The notes under the pieces were generated by a model. It searched no databases and had not been told where the DNA came from. It saw nothing but the letters and a program-made list of their open reading frames with translations. Of a stretch of DNA of 64,000 nt, positions 47,105-59,018 are shown piece after piece. A program made the position numbers and the translations under genes. The stretch lies in NCBI GenBank assembly GCA_030848705.1, contig JAUIZM010000024.1:868001-932000 (forward strand), given 5' to 3'. The stretch's first letter is position 1, and each line of letters begins with the position of its first letter. The DNA comes from Heracleum sosnowskyi (Eukaryota > Streptophyta > Magnoliopsida > Apiales > Apiaceae).

Positions 47105-47463
47105 GAATTTCTTGTAAAATAAGTCAAGAATAAAGCTTTACGTGATTTTCATTCATTTATTGAGAGTAACCCTAAATCCTAACAAGTCAATGACGAGGCT
47201 CACAAGTTTTATCCTTATTCTACATGTAAGTATCTAAGCTCCAAACAAATTTTATGTTTAAACAAGACAATAAAGAAGCTCTAAATGGATTACTTGTTGA
47301 ATAAGTCGGGAATAAAGCTCTAAGTGGTTTGGATTGAGAGGAAACCCTAAAATCTAAAAAGTTGGTAATGTGTATATGAAATTAATTGCTTATTCAATAA
47401 GTAAATATCTAAGGGTAAATCAAGTTCATTTTTATTTAAAAAGTCAATAATGAAGCTCTAAAT
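47105..47463 (+). repeat. HOR unit 83, dimer A-C (359 bp)
   Basis: An A/B hybrid monomer (GAGGCTC, AAATG end) followed by C. It and its copy, unit 93, are the only dimers in the right half. Confidence 0.95.
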
Positions 47464-49088
47464 GAATTTCTTGTAAAATAAGTCAAGAATAAAGCTTTAC
47501 GTGATTTTCATTCATTTATTGAGAGTAACCCTAAATCCTAACAAGTCAATGACGAGGCTCACAAGTTTTATCCTTATTCTACATGTAAGTATCTAAGCTC
47601 CAAGCAAATTTTATGTTTAAACAAGACAATAAAGAAGCTCTAAATTGATTACTTGTTGAATAAGTCGGGAATAAAGCTTCACCTGATTTTCATTCATTTA
47701 TTGAGAGTAACCCTAAATCCTAACAAGTCAATAACGAGGCTCACAAGTTTTATCCTTATTCTACATGTAAGTATCTAAGCTCCAAACAAATTTTATGTTT
47801 AAACAAGACAATAAAGAAGCTCTAAATTGATTACTTGTTGAATAAGTCGGGAATAAAGCTCTAAGTGGTTTGGATTGAGAGGAAACCCTAAAATCTAAAA
47901 AGTTGGTAATGTGTATATGAAATTAATTGCTTATTCAATAAGTAAATATTCAAGGGTAAATCAAGTTCATTTTTATTTAAAGAGTCAATAATGAAGCTCT
48001 AAATGAATTTCTTGTAAAATAAGTCAAGAATAAAGCTTTACGTGATTTTCATTCACTTATTGAGAGTAACCCTAAATCCTAACAAGTCAATGACGAGGCT
48101 CACAAGTTTTATCCTTATTCTACATGTAAGTATCTAAGCTCCAAACAAATTTTATATTTAAACAAGACAATAAAGAAGCTCTAAATTGATTACTTGTTGA
48201 ATAAGTCGGGAATAAAGCTTTACGTGATTTTCATTCATTTATTGAGAGTAACCCTAAATCCTAACTAGTCAATGACGAAGATCACAAGTTTTATCCTTAT
48301 TCTACATGTAAGTATCTAAGCTCCAAACAAATTTTATGTTTAAACAAGACAATAAAGAAGCTCTAAATGGATTACTTGTTGAATAAGTTGGGAATAAAGC
48401 TCTAAGTGGTTTGGATTGAGAGGAAACCCTAAAATCTAAAAAGTTGGTAATGTGTATATGAAATTAATTGCTTATTCAATAAGTAAATATCTAAGGGCAA
48501 ATCAAGTTCATTTTTATTTAAAAAGTCAATAATGAAGCTCTAAATGAATTTCCTGTAAAATAAGTCAAGAATAAAGCTTTACGTGATTTTCATTCATTTA
48601 TTGAGAGTAACCCTAAATCCTAACAAGTCAATGACGAGGCTCACAAGTTTTATCGTTATTCTACATGTAAGTATCTAAGCTCCAAACAAATTTTATGTTT
48701 AAACAAGACAATAAAGAAGCTCTAAATTGATTACTTGTTGAATAAGTCGGGAATAAAGCTTTACGTGATTTTCATTCATTTATTGAGAGTAACCCTAAAT
48801 CCTAACAAAAGTCAATGACGAAGCTCACAAGTTTTATCCTTATTCTACATGTAAGTATCTAAGCTCCAAACAAATTTTATGTTAAAACAAGACAATAAAG
48901 AAGCTCTAAATGGATTACTTGTTGAATAAGTCGGGAATAGAGCTCTAAGTGGTTTGGATTGAGAGGAAACCCTAAAATCTAAAAAGTTGGTAATGTGTAT
49001 ATGAAATTAATTTCTTATTCAATAAGTAAATATTCAAGGGTAAATCAAGTTCATTTTTATTTAAAAAGTCAATAATGAAGCTCTAAAT
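47464..49088 (+). repeat. HOR units 84-86, trimers (541, 541, 543 bp)
   Basis: Starts at 47464, 48005 and 48546, partners of units 74-76 at offset 5,596. Unit 85 has the normal CAATAATGAAG. Unit 86 has a private GAATAGAGC (G at 48940). Confidence 0.95.
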
Positions 49089-49811
49089 GAATTTCTTGTA
49101 AAATAAGTCAAGAATAAAGCTTTACGTGATTTTCATTCATTTATTGAGAGTAACCCTAAATCCTAACAAGTCAATGACGAGGCTCACAAGTTTTATCCTT
49201 ATTCTACATGTATGTATCTAAGCTCCAAGCAAATTTTATGTTTAAACAAGACAATAAAGAAGCTCTAAATTGATTACTTGTTGAATAAGTCAGGAATAAA
49301 GCTTCACCTGATTTTCATTCATTTATTGAGAGTAACCCTAAATCCTAACAAGTCAATAACGAGGCTCACAAGTTTTATCCTTATTCTACATGTAAGTATC
49401 TAAGCTCCAAACAAATTTTATGTTTAAACAAGACAATAAAGAAGCTCTAAATTGATTACTTGTTGAATAAGTCGGGAATAAAGCTTTACGTGATTTTCAT
49501 TCATTTATTGAGAGTAACCCTAAATCCTAACAAGTCAATAACGAAGATCACAAGTTTTATCCTTATTCTACATGTAAGTATCTAAGCTCCAAACAAATTT
49601 TATGTTTAAACAAGACAATAAAGAAGCTCTAAATGGATTACTTGTTGAATAAGTCGGGAATAAAGCTCTAAGTGGTTTGGATTGAGAGGAAACCCTAAAA
49701 TCTAAAAAGTTGGTAATGTGTATATGAAATTAATTGCTTATTCAATAAGTAAATATTCAAGGGTAAATCAAGTTCATTTTTATTTAAAGAGTCAATAATG
49801 AAGCTCTAAAT
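49089..49811 (+). repeat. HOR unit 87, tetramer A-B-B-C (723 bp)
   Basis: Partner of unit 77, with the shared GTCAGGAAT and a private TGTATGTATC (T at 49213). Confidence 0.95.
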
Positions 49812-51436
49812 GAATTTCTTGTAAAATAAGTCAAGAATAAAGCTTTACGTGATTTTCATTCATTTATTGAGAGTAACCCTAAATCCTAACAAGTCAATGA
49901 CGAGGCTCACAAGTTTTATCCTTATTCTACATGTAAGTATCTAAGCTCCAAACAAATTTTATGTTTAAACAAGACAATAAAGAAGCTCTAAATTGATTAC
50001 TTGTTGAATAAGTCGGGAATAAAGCTTTACGTGATTTTCATTCATTTATTGAGAGTAACCCTAAATCCTAACAAGTCAATGACGAAGATCACAAGTTTTA
50101 TCCTTATTCTACATGTAAGTATCTAAGCTCCAAACAAATTTTATGTTTAAACAAGACAATAAAGAAGCCCTAAATGGATTACTTGTTGAATAAGTCGGGA
50201 ATAAAGCTCTAAGTGGTTTGGATTGAGAGGAAACCCTAAAATCTAAAAAGTTGGTAATGTGTATATGAAATTAATTGCTTATTCAATAAGTAAATATCTA
50301 AGGGCAAATCAAGTTCATTTTTATTTAAAAAGTCAATAATGAAGCTCTAAATGAATTTCCTGTAAAATAAGTCAAGAATAAAGCTTTACGTGATTTTCAT
50401 TCATTTATTGAGAGTAACCCTAAATCCTAACAAGTCAATGACGAGGCTCACAAGTTTTATCGTTATTCTACATGTAAGTATCTAAGCTCCAAACAAATTT
50501 TATGTTTAAACAAGACAATAAAGAAGCTCTAAATTGATTACTTGTTGAATAAGTCGGGAATAAAGCTTTACGTGATTTTCATTCATTTATTGAGAGTAAC
50601 CCTAAATCCTAACAAAAGTCAATGACGAAGCTCACAAGTTTTATCCTTATTCTACATGTAAGTATCTAAGCTCCAAACAAATTTTATGTTAAAACAAGAC
50701 AATAAAGAAGCTCTAAATGGATTACTTGTTGAATAAGTCGGGAATAAAGCTCTAAGTGGTTTGGATTGAGAGGAAACCCTAAAATCTAAAAAGTTGGTAA
50801 TGTGTATATGAAATTAATTTCTTATTCAATAAGTAAATATTCAAGGGTAAATCAAGTTCATTTTTATTTAAAAAGTCAATAATGAAGCTCTAAATGAATT
50901 TCTTGTAAAATAAGTCAAGAATAAAGCTTTACGTGATTTTCATTCATTTATTGAGAGTAACCCTAAATCCTAACAAGTCAATGACGAGGCTCACAAGTTT
51001 TATCCTTATTCTACATGTAAGTATCTAAGCTCCAAGCAAATTTTATGTTTAAACAAGACAATAAAGAAACTCTAAATTGATTACTTGTTGAATAAGTCGG
51101 GAATAAAGCTTCACCTGATTTTCATTCATTTATTGAGAGTAACCCTAAATCCTAGCAAGTCAATAACGAGGCTCACAAGTTTTATCCTTATTCTACATGT
51201 AAGTATCTAAGCTCCAAACAAATTTTATGTTTAAACAAGACAATAAAGAAGCTCTAAATTGATTACTTGTTGAATAAGTCGGGAATAAAGCTCTAAGTGG
51301 TTTGGATTGAGAGGAAACCCTAAAATCTAAAAAGTTGGTAATGTGTATATGAAATTAATTGCTTATTCAATAAGTAAATATTCAAGGGTAAATCAAGTTC
51401 ATTTTTATTTAAAAAGTCAATAATGAAGCTCTAAAT
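49812..51436 (+). repeat. HOR units 88-90, trimers (541, 543, 541 bp)
   Basis: Starts at 49812, 50353 and 50896, partners of units 78-80. Unit 88 has a private GAAGCCC (C at 50169). Unit 90 repeats GAAACTCTAAATT and CCTAGCAAGTC. Confidence 0.95.
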
Positions 51437-52159
51437 GAATTTCTTGTAAAATAAGTCAAGAATAAAGCTTTACGTGATTTTCATTCATTTATTGACAGTA
51501 ACCCTAAATCCTAACAAGTCAATGACGAGGCTCACAAGTTTTATCCTTATTCTACATGTAAGTATCTAAGCTCCAAGCAAATTTTATGTTTAAACAAGAC
51601 AATAAAGAAGCTCTAAATTGATTACTTGTTGAATAAGTCGGGAATAAAGCTTCACCTGATTTTCATTCATTTATTGAGAGTAACCCTAAATCCTAACAAG
51701 TCAATAACGAGGCTCACAAGTTTTATCCTTATTCTACATGTAAGTATCTAAGCTCCAAACAAATTTTATGTTTAAACAAGACAATAAAGAAGCTCTAAAT
51801 TGATTACTTGTTGAATAAGTCGGGAATAAAGCTTTACGTGATTTTCATTCATTTATTGAGAGTAACCCTAAATCCTAACAAGTCAATGACGAAGATCACA
51901 AGTTTTATCCTTATTCTACATGTAAGTATCTAAGCTCCAAACAAATTTTATGTTTAAACAAGACAATAAAGAAGCTGTAAATGGATTACTTGTTGAATAA
52001 GTCGGGAATAAAGCTCTAAGTGGTTTGGATTGAGAGGAAACCCTAAAATCTAAAAAGTTGGTAATGTGTATATGAAATTAATTGCTTATTCAATAAGTAA
52101 ATATCTAAGGGTAAATCAAGTTCATTTTTATTTAAAAAGTCAATAATGAAGCTCTAAAT
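51437..52159 (+). repeat. HOR unit 91, tetramer A-B-B-C (723 bp)
   Basis: Partner of unit 81, with the shared GCTGTAAATGG and a private ATTGACAGT (C at 51496). Confidence 0.95.
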
Positions 52160-52700
52160 GAATTTCTTGTAAAATAAGTCAAGAATAAAGCTTTACGTGA
52201 TTTTCATTCATTTATTGAGAGTAACCCTAAATCCTAACAAGTCAATGACGAGGCTCACAAGTTTTATCCTTATTCTACATGTAAGTATCTAAGCTCCAAA
52301 CAAATTTTATGTTTAAACAAGACAATAAAGAAGCTCTAAATTGATTACTTGTTGAATAAGTCGGGAATAAAGCTTTACGTGATTTTCATTCATTTATTGA
52401 GAGTAACCCTAAATCCTAACAAGTCAATGACGAAGATCACAAGTTTTATCCTTATTCTACATGTAAGTATCTAAGCTCCAAACAAATTTTATGTTTAAAC
52501 AAGACAATAAAGAAGCTCTAAATGGATTACTTGTTGAATAAGTCGGGAATAAAGCTCTAAGTGGTTTGGATTGAGAGGAAACCCTAAAATCTAAAAAGTT
52601 GGTAATGTGTATATGAAATTAATTGCTTATTCAATAAGTAAATATCTAAGGGTAAATCAAGTTCATTTTTATTTAAAAAGTCAATAATGAAGCTCTAAAT
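52160..52700 (+). repeat. HOR unit 92, canonical trimer
   Basis: Partner of unit 82: plain A, B with GAAGATC, C with TATCTAAGGGT. I noticed no difference from it. Confidence 0.95.
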
Positions 52701-53059
52701 GAATTTCTTGTAAAATAAGTCAAGAATAAAGCTTTACGTGATTTTCATTCATTTATTGAGAGTAACCCTAAATCCTAACAAGTCAATGACGAGGCTCACA
52801 AGTTTTATCCTTATTCTACATGTAAGTATCTAAGCTCCAAACAAATTTTATGTTTAAACAAGACAATAAAGAAGCTCTAAATGGATTACTTGTTGAATAA
52901 GTCGGGAATAAAGCTCTAAGTGGTTTGGATTGAGAGGAAACCCTAAAATCTAAAAAGTTGGTAATGTGTATATGAAATTAATTGCTTATTCAATAAGTAA
53001 ATATCTAAGGGTAAATCAAGTTCATTTTTATTTAAAAAGTCAATAATGAAGCTCTAAAT
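52701..53059 (+). repeat. HOR unit 93, dimer A-C (359 bp)
   Basis: Partner of unit 83 at offset 5,596 and the last dimer in the window. The A/B hybrid monomer has GAGGCTC. Confidence 0.95.
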
Positions 53060-53600
53060 GAATTTCTTGTAAAATAAGTCAAGAATAAAGCTTTACGTGA
53101 TTTTCATTCATTTATTGAGAGTAACCCTAAATCCTAACAAGTCAATGACGAGGCTCACAAGTTTTATCCTTATTCTACATGTAAGTATCTAAGCTCCAAA
53201 CAAATTTTATGTTTAAACAAGACAATAAAGAAGCTCTAAATTGATTACTTGTTGAATAAGTCGGGAATAAAGCTTTACGTGATTTTCATTCATTTATTGA
53301 GAGTAACCCTAAATCCTAACAAGTCAATGACGAAGCTCACAAGTTTTATCCTTATTCTACATGTAAGTATCTAAGCTCCAAACAAATTTTATGTTAAAAC
53401 AAGACAATAAAGAAGCTCTAAATGGATTACTTGTTGAATAAGTCGGGAATAAAGCTCTAAGTGGTTTGGATTGAGAGGAAACCCTAAAATCTAAAAAGTT
53501 GGTAATGTGTATATGAAATTAATTGCTTATTCAATAAGTAAATATTCAAGGGTAAATCAAGTTCATTTTTATTTAAAAAGTCAATAATGATGCTCTAAAT
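53060..53600 (+). repeat. HOR unit 94, canonical trimer
   Basis: Plain A, B with GAAGCTC and GTTAAAAC, C with TATTCAAGG and a private AATGATGCTC near 53589. Confidence 0.95.
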
Positions 53601-54323
53601 GAATTTTTTGTAAAATAAGTCAAGAATAAAGCTTTACGTGATTTTCATTCATTTATTGAGAGTAACCCTAAATCCTAACAAGTCAATGACGAGGCTCACA
53701 AGTTTTATCCTTATTCTACATGTAAGTATCTAAGCTCCAAGCAAATTTTATGTTTAAACAAGACAATAAAGAAGCTCTAAATTGATTACTTGTTGAATAA
53801 GTCGGGAATAAAGCTTCACCTGATTTTCATTCATTTATTGAGAGTAACCCTAAATCCTAACAAGTCAATAACGAGGCTCACAAGTTTTATCCTTATTCTA
53901 CATGTAAGTATCTAAGCTCCAAACAAATTTTATGTTTAAACAAGACAATAAAGAAGCTCTAAATTGATTACTTGTTGAATAAGTCGGGAATAAAGCTTTA
54001 CGTGATTTTCATTCATTTATTGAGAGTAACTCTAAATCCTAACAAGTCAATAACGAAGATCACAAGTTTTATCCTTATTCTACATGTAAGTATCTAAGCT
54101 CCAAACAAATTTTATGTTTAAACAAGACAATAAAGAAGCTCTAAATGGATTACTTGTTGAATAAGTCGGGAATAAAGCTCTAAGTGGTTTGGATTGAGAG
54201 GAAACCCTAAAATCTAAAAAGTTGGTAATGTGTATATGAAATTAATTGCTTATTCAATAAGTAAATATTCAAGGGTAAATCAAGTTCATTTTTATTTAAA
54301 GAGTCAATAATGAAGCTCTAAAT
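53601..54323 (+). repeat. HOR unit 95, tetramer A-B-B-C (723 bp)
   Basis: A head is GAATTTTTTG (private) with CCAAGC. The first B has CTTCACCTG and AATAACGAGG; the second has GTAACTCTAAAT (telomere-like motif broken) and AATAACGAAGATC. C has AAAGAGTC. Confidence 0.95.
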
Positions 54324-55405
54324 GAATTTCTTGTAAAATAAGTCAAGAATAAAGCTTTACGTGATTTTCATTCATTTATTGAGAGTAACCCTAAATCCTA
54401 ACAAGTCAATGACGAGGCTCACAAGTTTTATCCTTATTCTACATGTAAGTATCTAAGCTCCAAACAAATTTTATGTTTAAACAAGACAATAAAGAAGCTC
54501 TAAATTGATTACTTGTTGAATAAGTCGGGAATAAAGCTTTACGTGATTTTCATTCATTTATTGAGAGTAACCCTAAATCCTAACAAGTCAATGACGAAGA
54601 TCACAAGTTTTATCCTTATTCTACATGTAAGTATCTAAGCTCCAAACAAATTTTATGTTTAAACAAGACAATAAAGAAGCTCTAAATGGATTACTTGTTG
54701 AATAAGTCGGGAATAAAGCTCTAAGTGGTTTGGATTGAGAGGAAACCCTAAAATCTAAAAAGTTGGTAATGTGTATATGAAATTAATTGCTTATTCAATA
54801 AGTAAATATTCAAGGGTAAATCAAGTTCATTTTTATTTAAAGAGTCAATAATGAAGCTCTAAATGAATTTCTTGTAAAATAAGTCAAGAATAAAGCTTTA
54901 CGTGATTTTCATTCATTTATTGAGAGTAACCCTAAATCCTAACAAGTCAATGACGAGGCTCACAAGTTTTATCCTTATTCTACATGTAAGTATCTAAGCT
55001 CCAAACAAATTTTATGTTTAAACAAGACAATAAAGAAGCTCTAAATTGATTACTTGTTGAATAAGTCGGGAATAAAGCTTTACGTGATTTTCATTCATTT
55101 ATTGAGAGTAACCCTAAATCCTAACAAGTCAATGACGAAGATCACAAGTTTTATCCTTATTCTACATGTAAGTATCTAAGCTCCAAACAAAGTTTATGTT
55201 TAAACAAGACAATAAAGAAGCTCTAAATGGATTACTTGTTGAATAAGTCGGGAATAAAGCTCTAAGTGGTTTGGATTGAGAGGAAACCCTAAAATCTAAA
55301 AAGTTGGTAATGTGTATATGAAATTAATTGCTTATTCAATAAGTAAATATCTAAGGGCAAATCAAGTTCATTTTTATTTAAAAAGTCAATAATGAAGCTC
55401 TAAAT
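54324..55405 (+). repeat. HOR units 96-97, canonical trimers
   Basis: Starts at 54324 and 54865. Both have GAAGATC in B. Unit 96 ends with AAAGAGTC, unit 97 with GGGCAAAT. Unit 97 has a private CAAAGTTTATG near 55190. Confidence 0.95.
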
Positions 55406-56130
55406 GAATTTCCTGTAAAATAAGTCAAGAATAAAGCTTTACGTGATTTTCATTCATTTATTGAGAGTAACCCTAAATCCTAACAAGTCAATGACGAGGC
55501 TCACAAGTTTTATCGTTATTCTACATGTAAGTATCTAAGCTCCAAACAAATTTTATGTTTAAACAAGACAATAAAGAAGCTCTAAATTGATTACTTGTTG
55601 AATAAGTCGGGAATAAAGCTTCACCTGATTTTCATTCATTTATTGAGAGTAACCCTAAATCCTAACAAGTCAATAACGAGGCTCACAAGTTTTATCCTTA
55701 TTCTACATGTAAGTATCTAAGCTCCAAACAAATTTTATGTTTAAACAAGACAATAAAGAAGCTCTAAATTGATTACTTGTTGAATAAGTCGGGAATAAAG
55801 CTTTACGTGATTTTCATTCATTTATTGAGAGTAACCCTAAATCCTAACAAAAGTCAATGACGAAGCTCACAAGTTTTATCCTTATTCTACATGTAAGTAT
55901 CTAAGCTCCAAACAAATTTTATGTTAAAACAAGACAATAAAGAAGCTCTAAATGGATTACTTGTTGAATAAGTCGGGAATAAAGCTCTAAGTGGTTTGGA
56001 TTGAGAGGAAACCCTAAAATCTAAAAAGTTGGTAATGTGTATATGAAATTAATTGCTTATTCAATAAGTAAATATTCAAGGGTAAATCAAGTTCATTTTT
56101 ATTTAAAAAGTCAATAATGAAGCTCTAAAT
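55406..56130 (+). repeat. HOR unit 98, tetramer (725 bp, two bases inserted)
   Basis: A with TTCCTG and ATCGTTATTC, first B with CTTCACCTG and AATAACGAGG, second B with the AACAAAAG insertion and GTTAAAAC. A combination of the unit 65-type and unit 66-type pieces. Confidence 0.95.
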
Positions 56131-56852
56131 GAATTTCTTGTAAAATAAGTCAAGAATAAAGCTTTACGTGAATTTCATTCATTTATTGAGAGTAACCCTA
56201 AATCCTAACAAGTCAATGACGAGGCTCACAAGTTTTATCCTTATTCTACATGTAAGTATCTAAGCTCCAAGCAAATTTTATGTTTAAACAAGACAATAAA
56301 GAAGCTCTAAATTGATTACTTGTTGAATAAGTCGGGAATAAAGCTTCACCTGATTTTCATTCATTTATTGAGAGTAACCCTAAATCCTAACAAGTCAATA
56401 ACGAGGCTCACAAGTTTTATCCTTATTCTACATGTAAGTATCTAAGCTCCAAACAAATTTTATGTTTAAACAAGACAATAAAGAAGCTCTAAATTGATTA
56501 CTTGTTGAATAAGTCGGGAATAAAGCTTTACGTGATTTTCATTCATTTATTGAGAGTAACCCTAAATCCTAACAAGTCAATGACGAAGATCACAAGTTTT
56601 ATCCTTATTCTACATGTAAGTATCTAAGCTCCAAACAAATTTTATGTTTAAACAAGACAATAAAGAAGCTCTAAATGGATTACTTGTTGAATAAGTCGGG
56701 AATAAAGCTCTAAGTGGTTTGGATTGAGAGGAAACCCTAAAATCTAAAAAGTTGGTAATGTGTATATGAAATTAATTGCTTATTCAATAAGTAAATATCT
56801 AAGGGTAAATCAAGTTCATTTTTATTTAAAAGTCAATAATGAAGCTCTAAAT
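56131..56852 (+). repeat. HOR unit 99, tetramer (722 bp, one base deleted)
   Basis: GTGAATTTC in A (A at 56172), CCAAGC, CTTCACCTG, AATAACGAGG, GAAGATC, and C with TTTAAAAGTC (one A lost near 56829). Its two tags are shared only with unit 109. Confidence 0.95.
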
Positions 56853-57393
56853 GAATTTCTTGTAAAATAAGTCAAGAATAAAGCTTTACGTGATTTTCAT
56901 TCATTTATTGAGAGTAACCCTAAATCCTAACAAGTCAATGACGAGGCTCACAAGTTTTATGCTTATTCTACATGTAAGTATCTAAGCTCCAAACAAATTT
57001 TATGTTTAAACAAGACAATAAAGAAGCTCTAAATTGATTACTTGTTGAATAAGTCGGGAATAAAGCTTTACGTGATTTTCATTCATTTATTGAGAGTAAC
57101 CCTAAATCCTAACAAGTCAATGACGAAGCTCACAAGTTTTATCCTTATTCTACATGTAAGTATCTAAGCTCCAAACAAATTTTATGTTAAAACAAGACAA
57201 TAAAGAAGCTCTAAATGGATTACTTGTTGAATAAGTCGGGAATAAAGCTCTAAGTGGTTTGGATTGAGAGGAAACCCTAAAATCTAAAAAGTTGGTAATG
57301 TGTATATGAAATTAATTGCTTATTCAATAAGTAAATATTCAAGGGTAAATCAAGTTCATTTTTATTTAAAAAGTCAATAATGAAGCTCTAAAT
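56853..57393 (+). repeat. HOR unit 100, canonical trimer
   Basis: A with ATGCTTATTC near 56959 (shared only with unit 110), B with GAAGCTC and GTTAAAAC, C with TATTCAAGG. Confidence 0.95.
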
Positions 57394-59018
57394 GAATTTC
57401 TTGTAAAATAAGTCAAGAATAAAGCTTTACGTGATTTTCATTCATTTATTGAGAGTAACCCTAAATCCTAACAAGTCAATGACGAGGCTCACAAGTTTTA
57501 TCCTTATTCTACATGTAAGTATCTAAGCTCCAAGCAAATTTTATGTTTAAACAAGACAATAAAGAAGCTCTAAATTGATTACTTGTTGAATAAGTCGGGA
57601 ATAAAGCTTTACATGATTTTCATTCATTTATTGAGAGTAACCCTAAATCCTAACAAGTCAATAACGAAGATCACAAGTTTTATCCTTATTCTACATGTAA
57701 GTATCTAAGCTCCAAACAAATTTTATGTTTAAACAAGACAATAAAGAAGCTCTAAATGGATTACTTGTTGAATAAGTCGGGAATAAAGCTCTAAGTGGTT
57801 TGGATTGAGAGGAAACCCTAAAATCTAAAAAGTTGGTAATGTGTATATGAAATTAATTGCTTATTCAATAAGTAAATATTCAAGGGTAAATCAAGTTCAT
57901 TTTTATTTAAAGAGTCAATAATGAAGCTCTAAATGAATTTCATGTAAAATAAGTCAAGAATAAAGCTTTACGTGATTTTCATTCATTTATTGAGAGTAAC
58001 CCTAAATCCTAACAAGTCAATGACGAGGCTCACAAGTTTTATCCTTATTCTACATGTAAGTATCTAAGCTCCAAACAAATTTTATGTTTAAACAAGACAA
58101 TAAAGAAGCTCTAAATTGATTACTTGTTGAATAAGTCGGGAATAAAGCTTTACGTGATTTTCATTCATTTATTGAGAGTAACCCTAAATCCTAACAAGTC
58201 AATGACGAAGATCACAAGTTTTATCCTTATTCTACATGTAAGTATCTAAGCTCCAAACAAATTTTATGTTTAAACAAGACAATAAAGAAGCTCTAAATGG
58301 ATTACTTGTTGAATAAGTCGGGAATAAAGCTCTAAGTGGTTTGGATTGAGAGGAAACCCTAAAATCTAAAAAGTTGGTAATGTGTATATGAAATTAATTG
58401 CTTATTCAATAAGTAAATATCTAAGTGCAAATCAAGTTCATTTTTATTTAAAAAGTCAATAATGAAGCTCTAAATGAATTTCCTGTAAAATAAGTCAAGA
58501 ATAAAGCTTTACGTGATTTTCATTCATTTATTGAGAGTAACCCTAAATCCTAACAAGTCAATGACGAGGCTCACAAGTTTTATCGTTATTCTACATGTAA
58601 GTATCTAAGCTCCAAACAAATTTTATGTTTAAACAAGACAATAAAGAAGCTCTAAATTGATTACTTGTTGAATAAGTCGGGAATAAAGCTTTACGTGATT
58701 TTCATTCATTTATTGAGAGTAACCCTAAATCCTAACAAAAGTCAATGACGAAGCTCACAAGTTTTATCCTTATTCTACATGTAAGTATCTAAGCTCCAAA
58801 CAAATTTTATGTTAAAATAAGACAATAAAGAAGCTCTAAATGGATTACTTGTTGAATAAGTCGGGAATAAAGCTCTAAGTGCTTTGGATTGAGAGGAAAC
58901 CCTAAAATCTAAAAAGTTGGTAATGTGTATATGAAATTAATTGCTTATTCAATAAGTAAATATTCAAGGGTAAATCAAGTTCATTTTTATTTAAAAAGTC
59001 AATAATGAAGCTCTAAAT
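57394..59018 (+). repeat. HOR units 101-103, first copy of a second 1,625-bp module
   Basis: Starts at 57394, 57935 and 58476 (543 bp). Unit 101: CCAAGC, CTTTACATG with AATAACGAAGATC, AAAGAGTC. Unit 102: head with TTTCATG, GAAGATC, TAAGTGCAAAT. Unit 103: TTCCTG, AACAAAAG insertion, GTTAAAATAAG and a private AAGTGCTTTGG (C at 58882). Confidence 0.95.

Larger units (their letters stand above)
41868..53059 (+). repeat. 5,596-bp tandem duplication (units 74-83 and 84-93)
   Basis: Ten units (31 monomers) repeat exactly in order and length, 3-3-3-4-3-3-3-4-3-2, including two 543-bp units. Shared private tags include GTCAGGAAT, GAAACTCTAAATT, CCTAGCAAGTC and GCTGTAAATGG. I noticed seven substitutions between copies (first-copy positions 42937, 43344, 43617, 44084, 44573, 45118 and 45900), or about 99.9% identity. 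The exchange point lies between about 47411 and 47603. Confidence 0.92.
55620..57605 (+). repeat. Block repeated at 61399-63384 (offset 5,779)
   Basis: From the CTTCACCTG of unit 98 to the A of unit 101, the sequence recurs in units 108-111, including the one-base deletion and the tags GTGAATTTC and ATGCTTATTC. The copies diverge where unit 111 has one more B. T to A at 63044 is the only difference I noticed. Confidence 0.85.
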
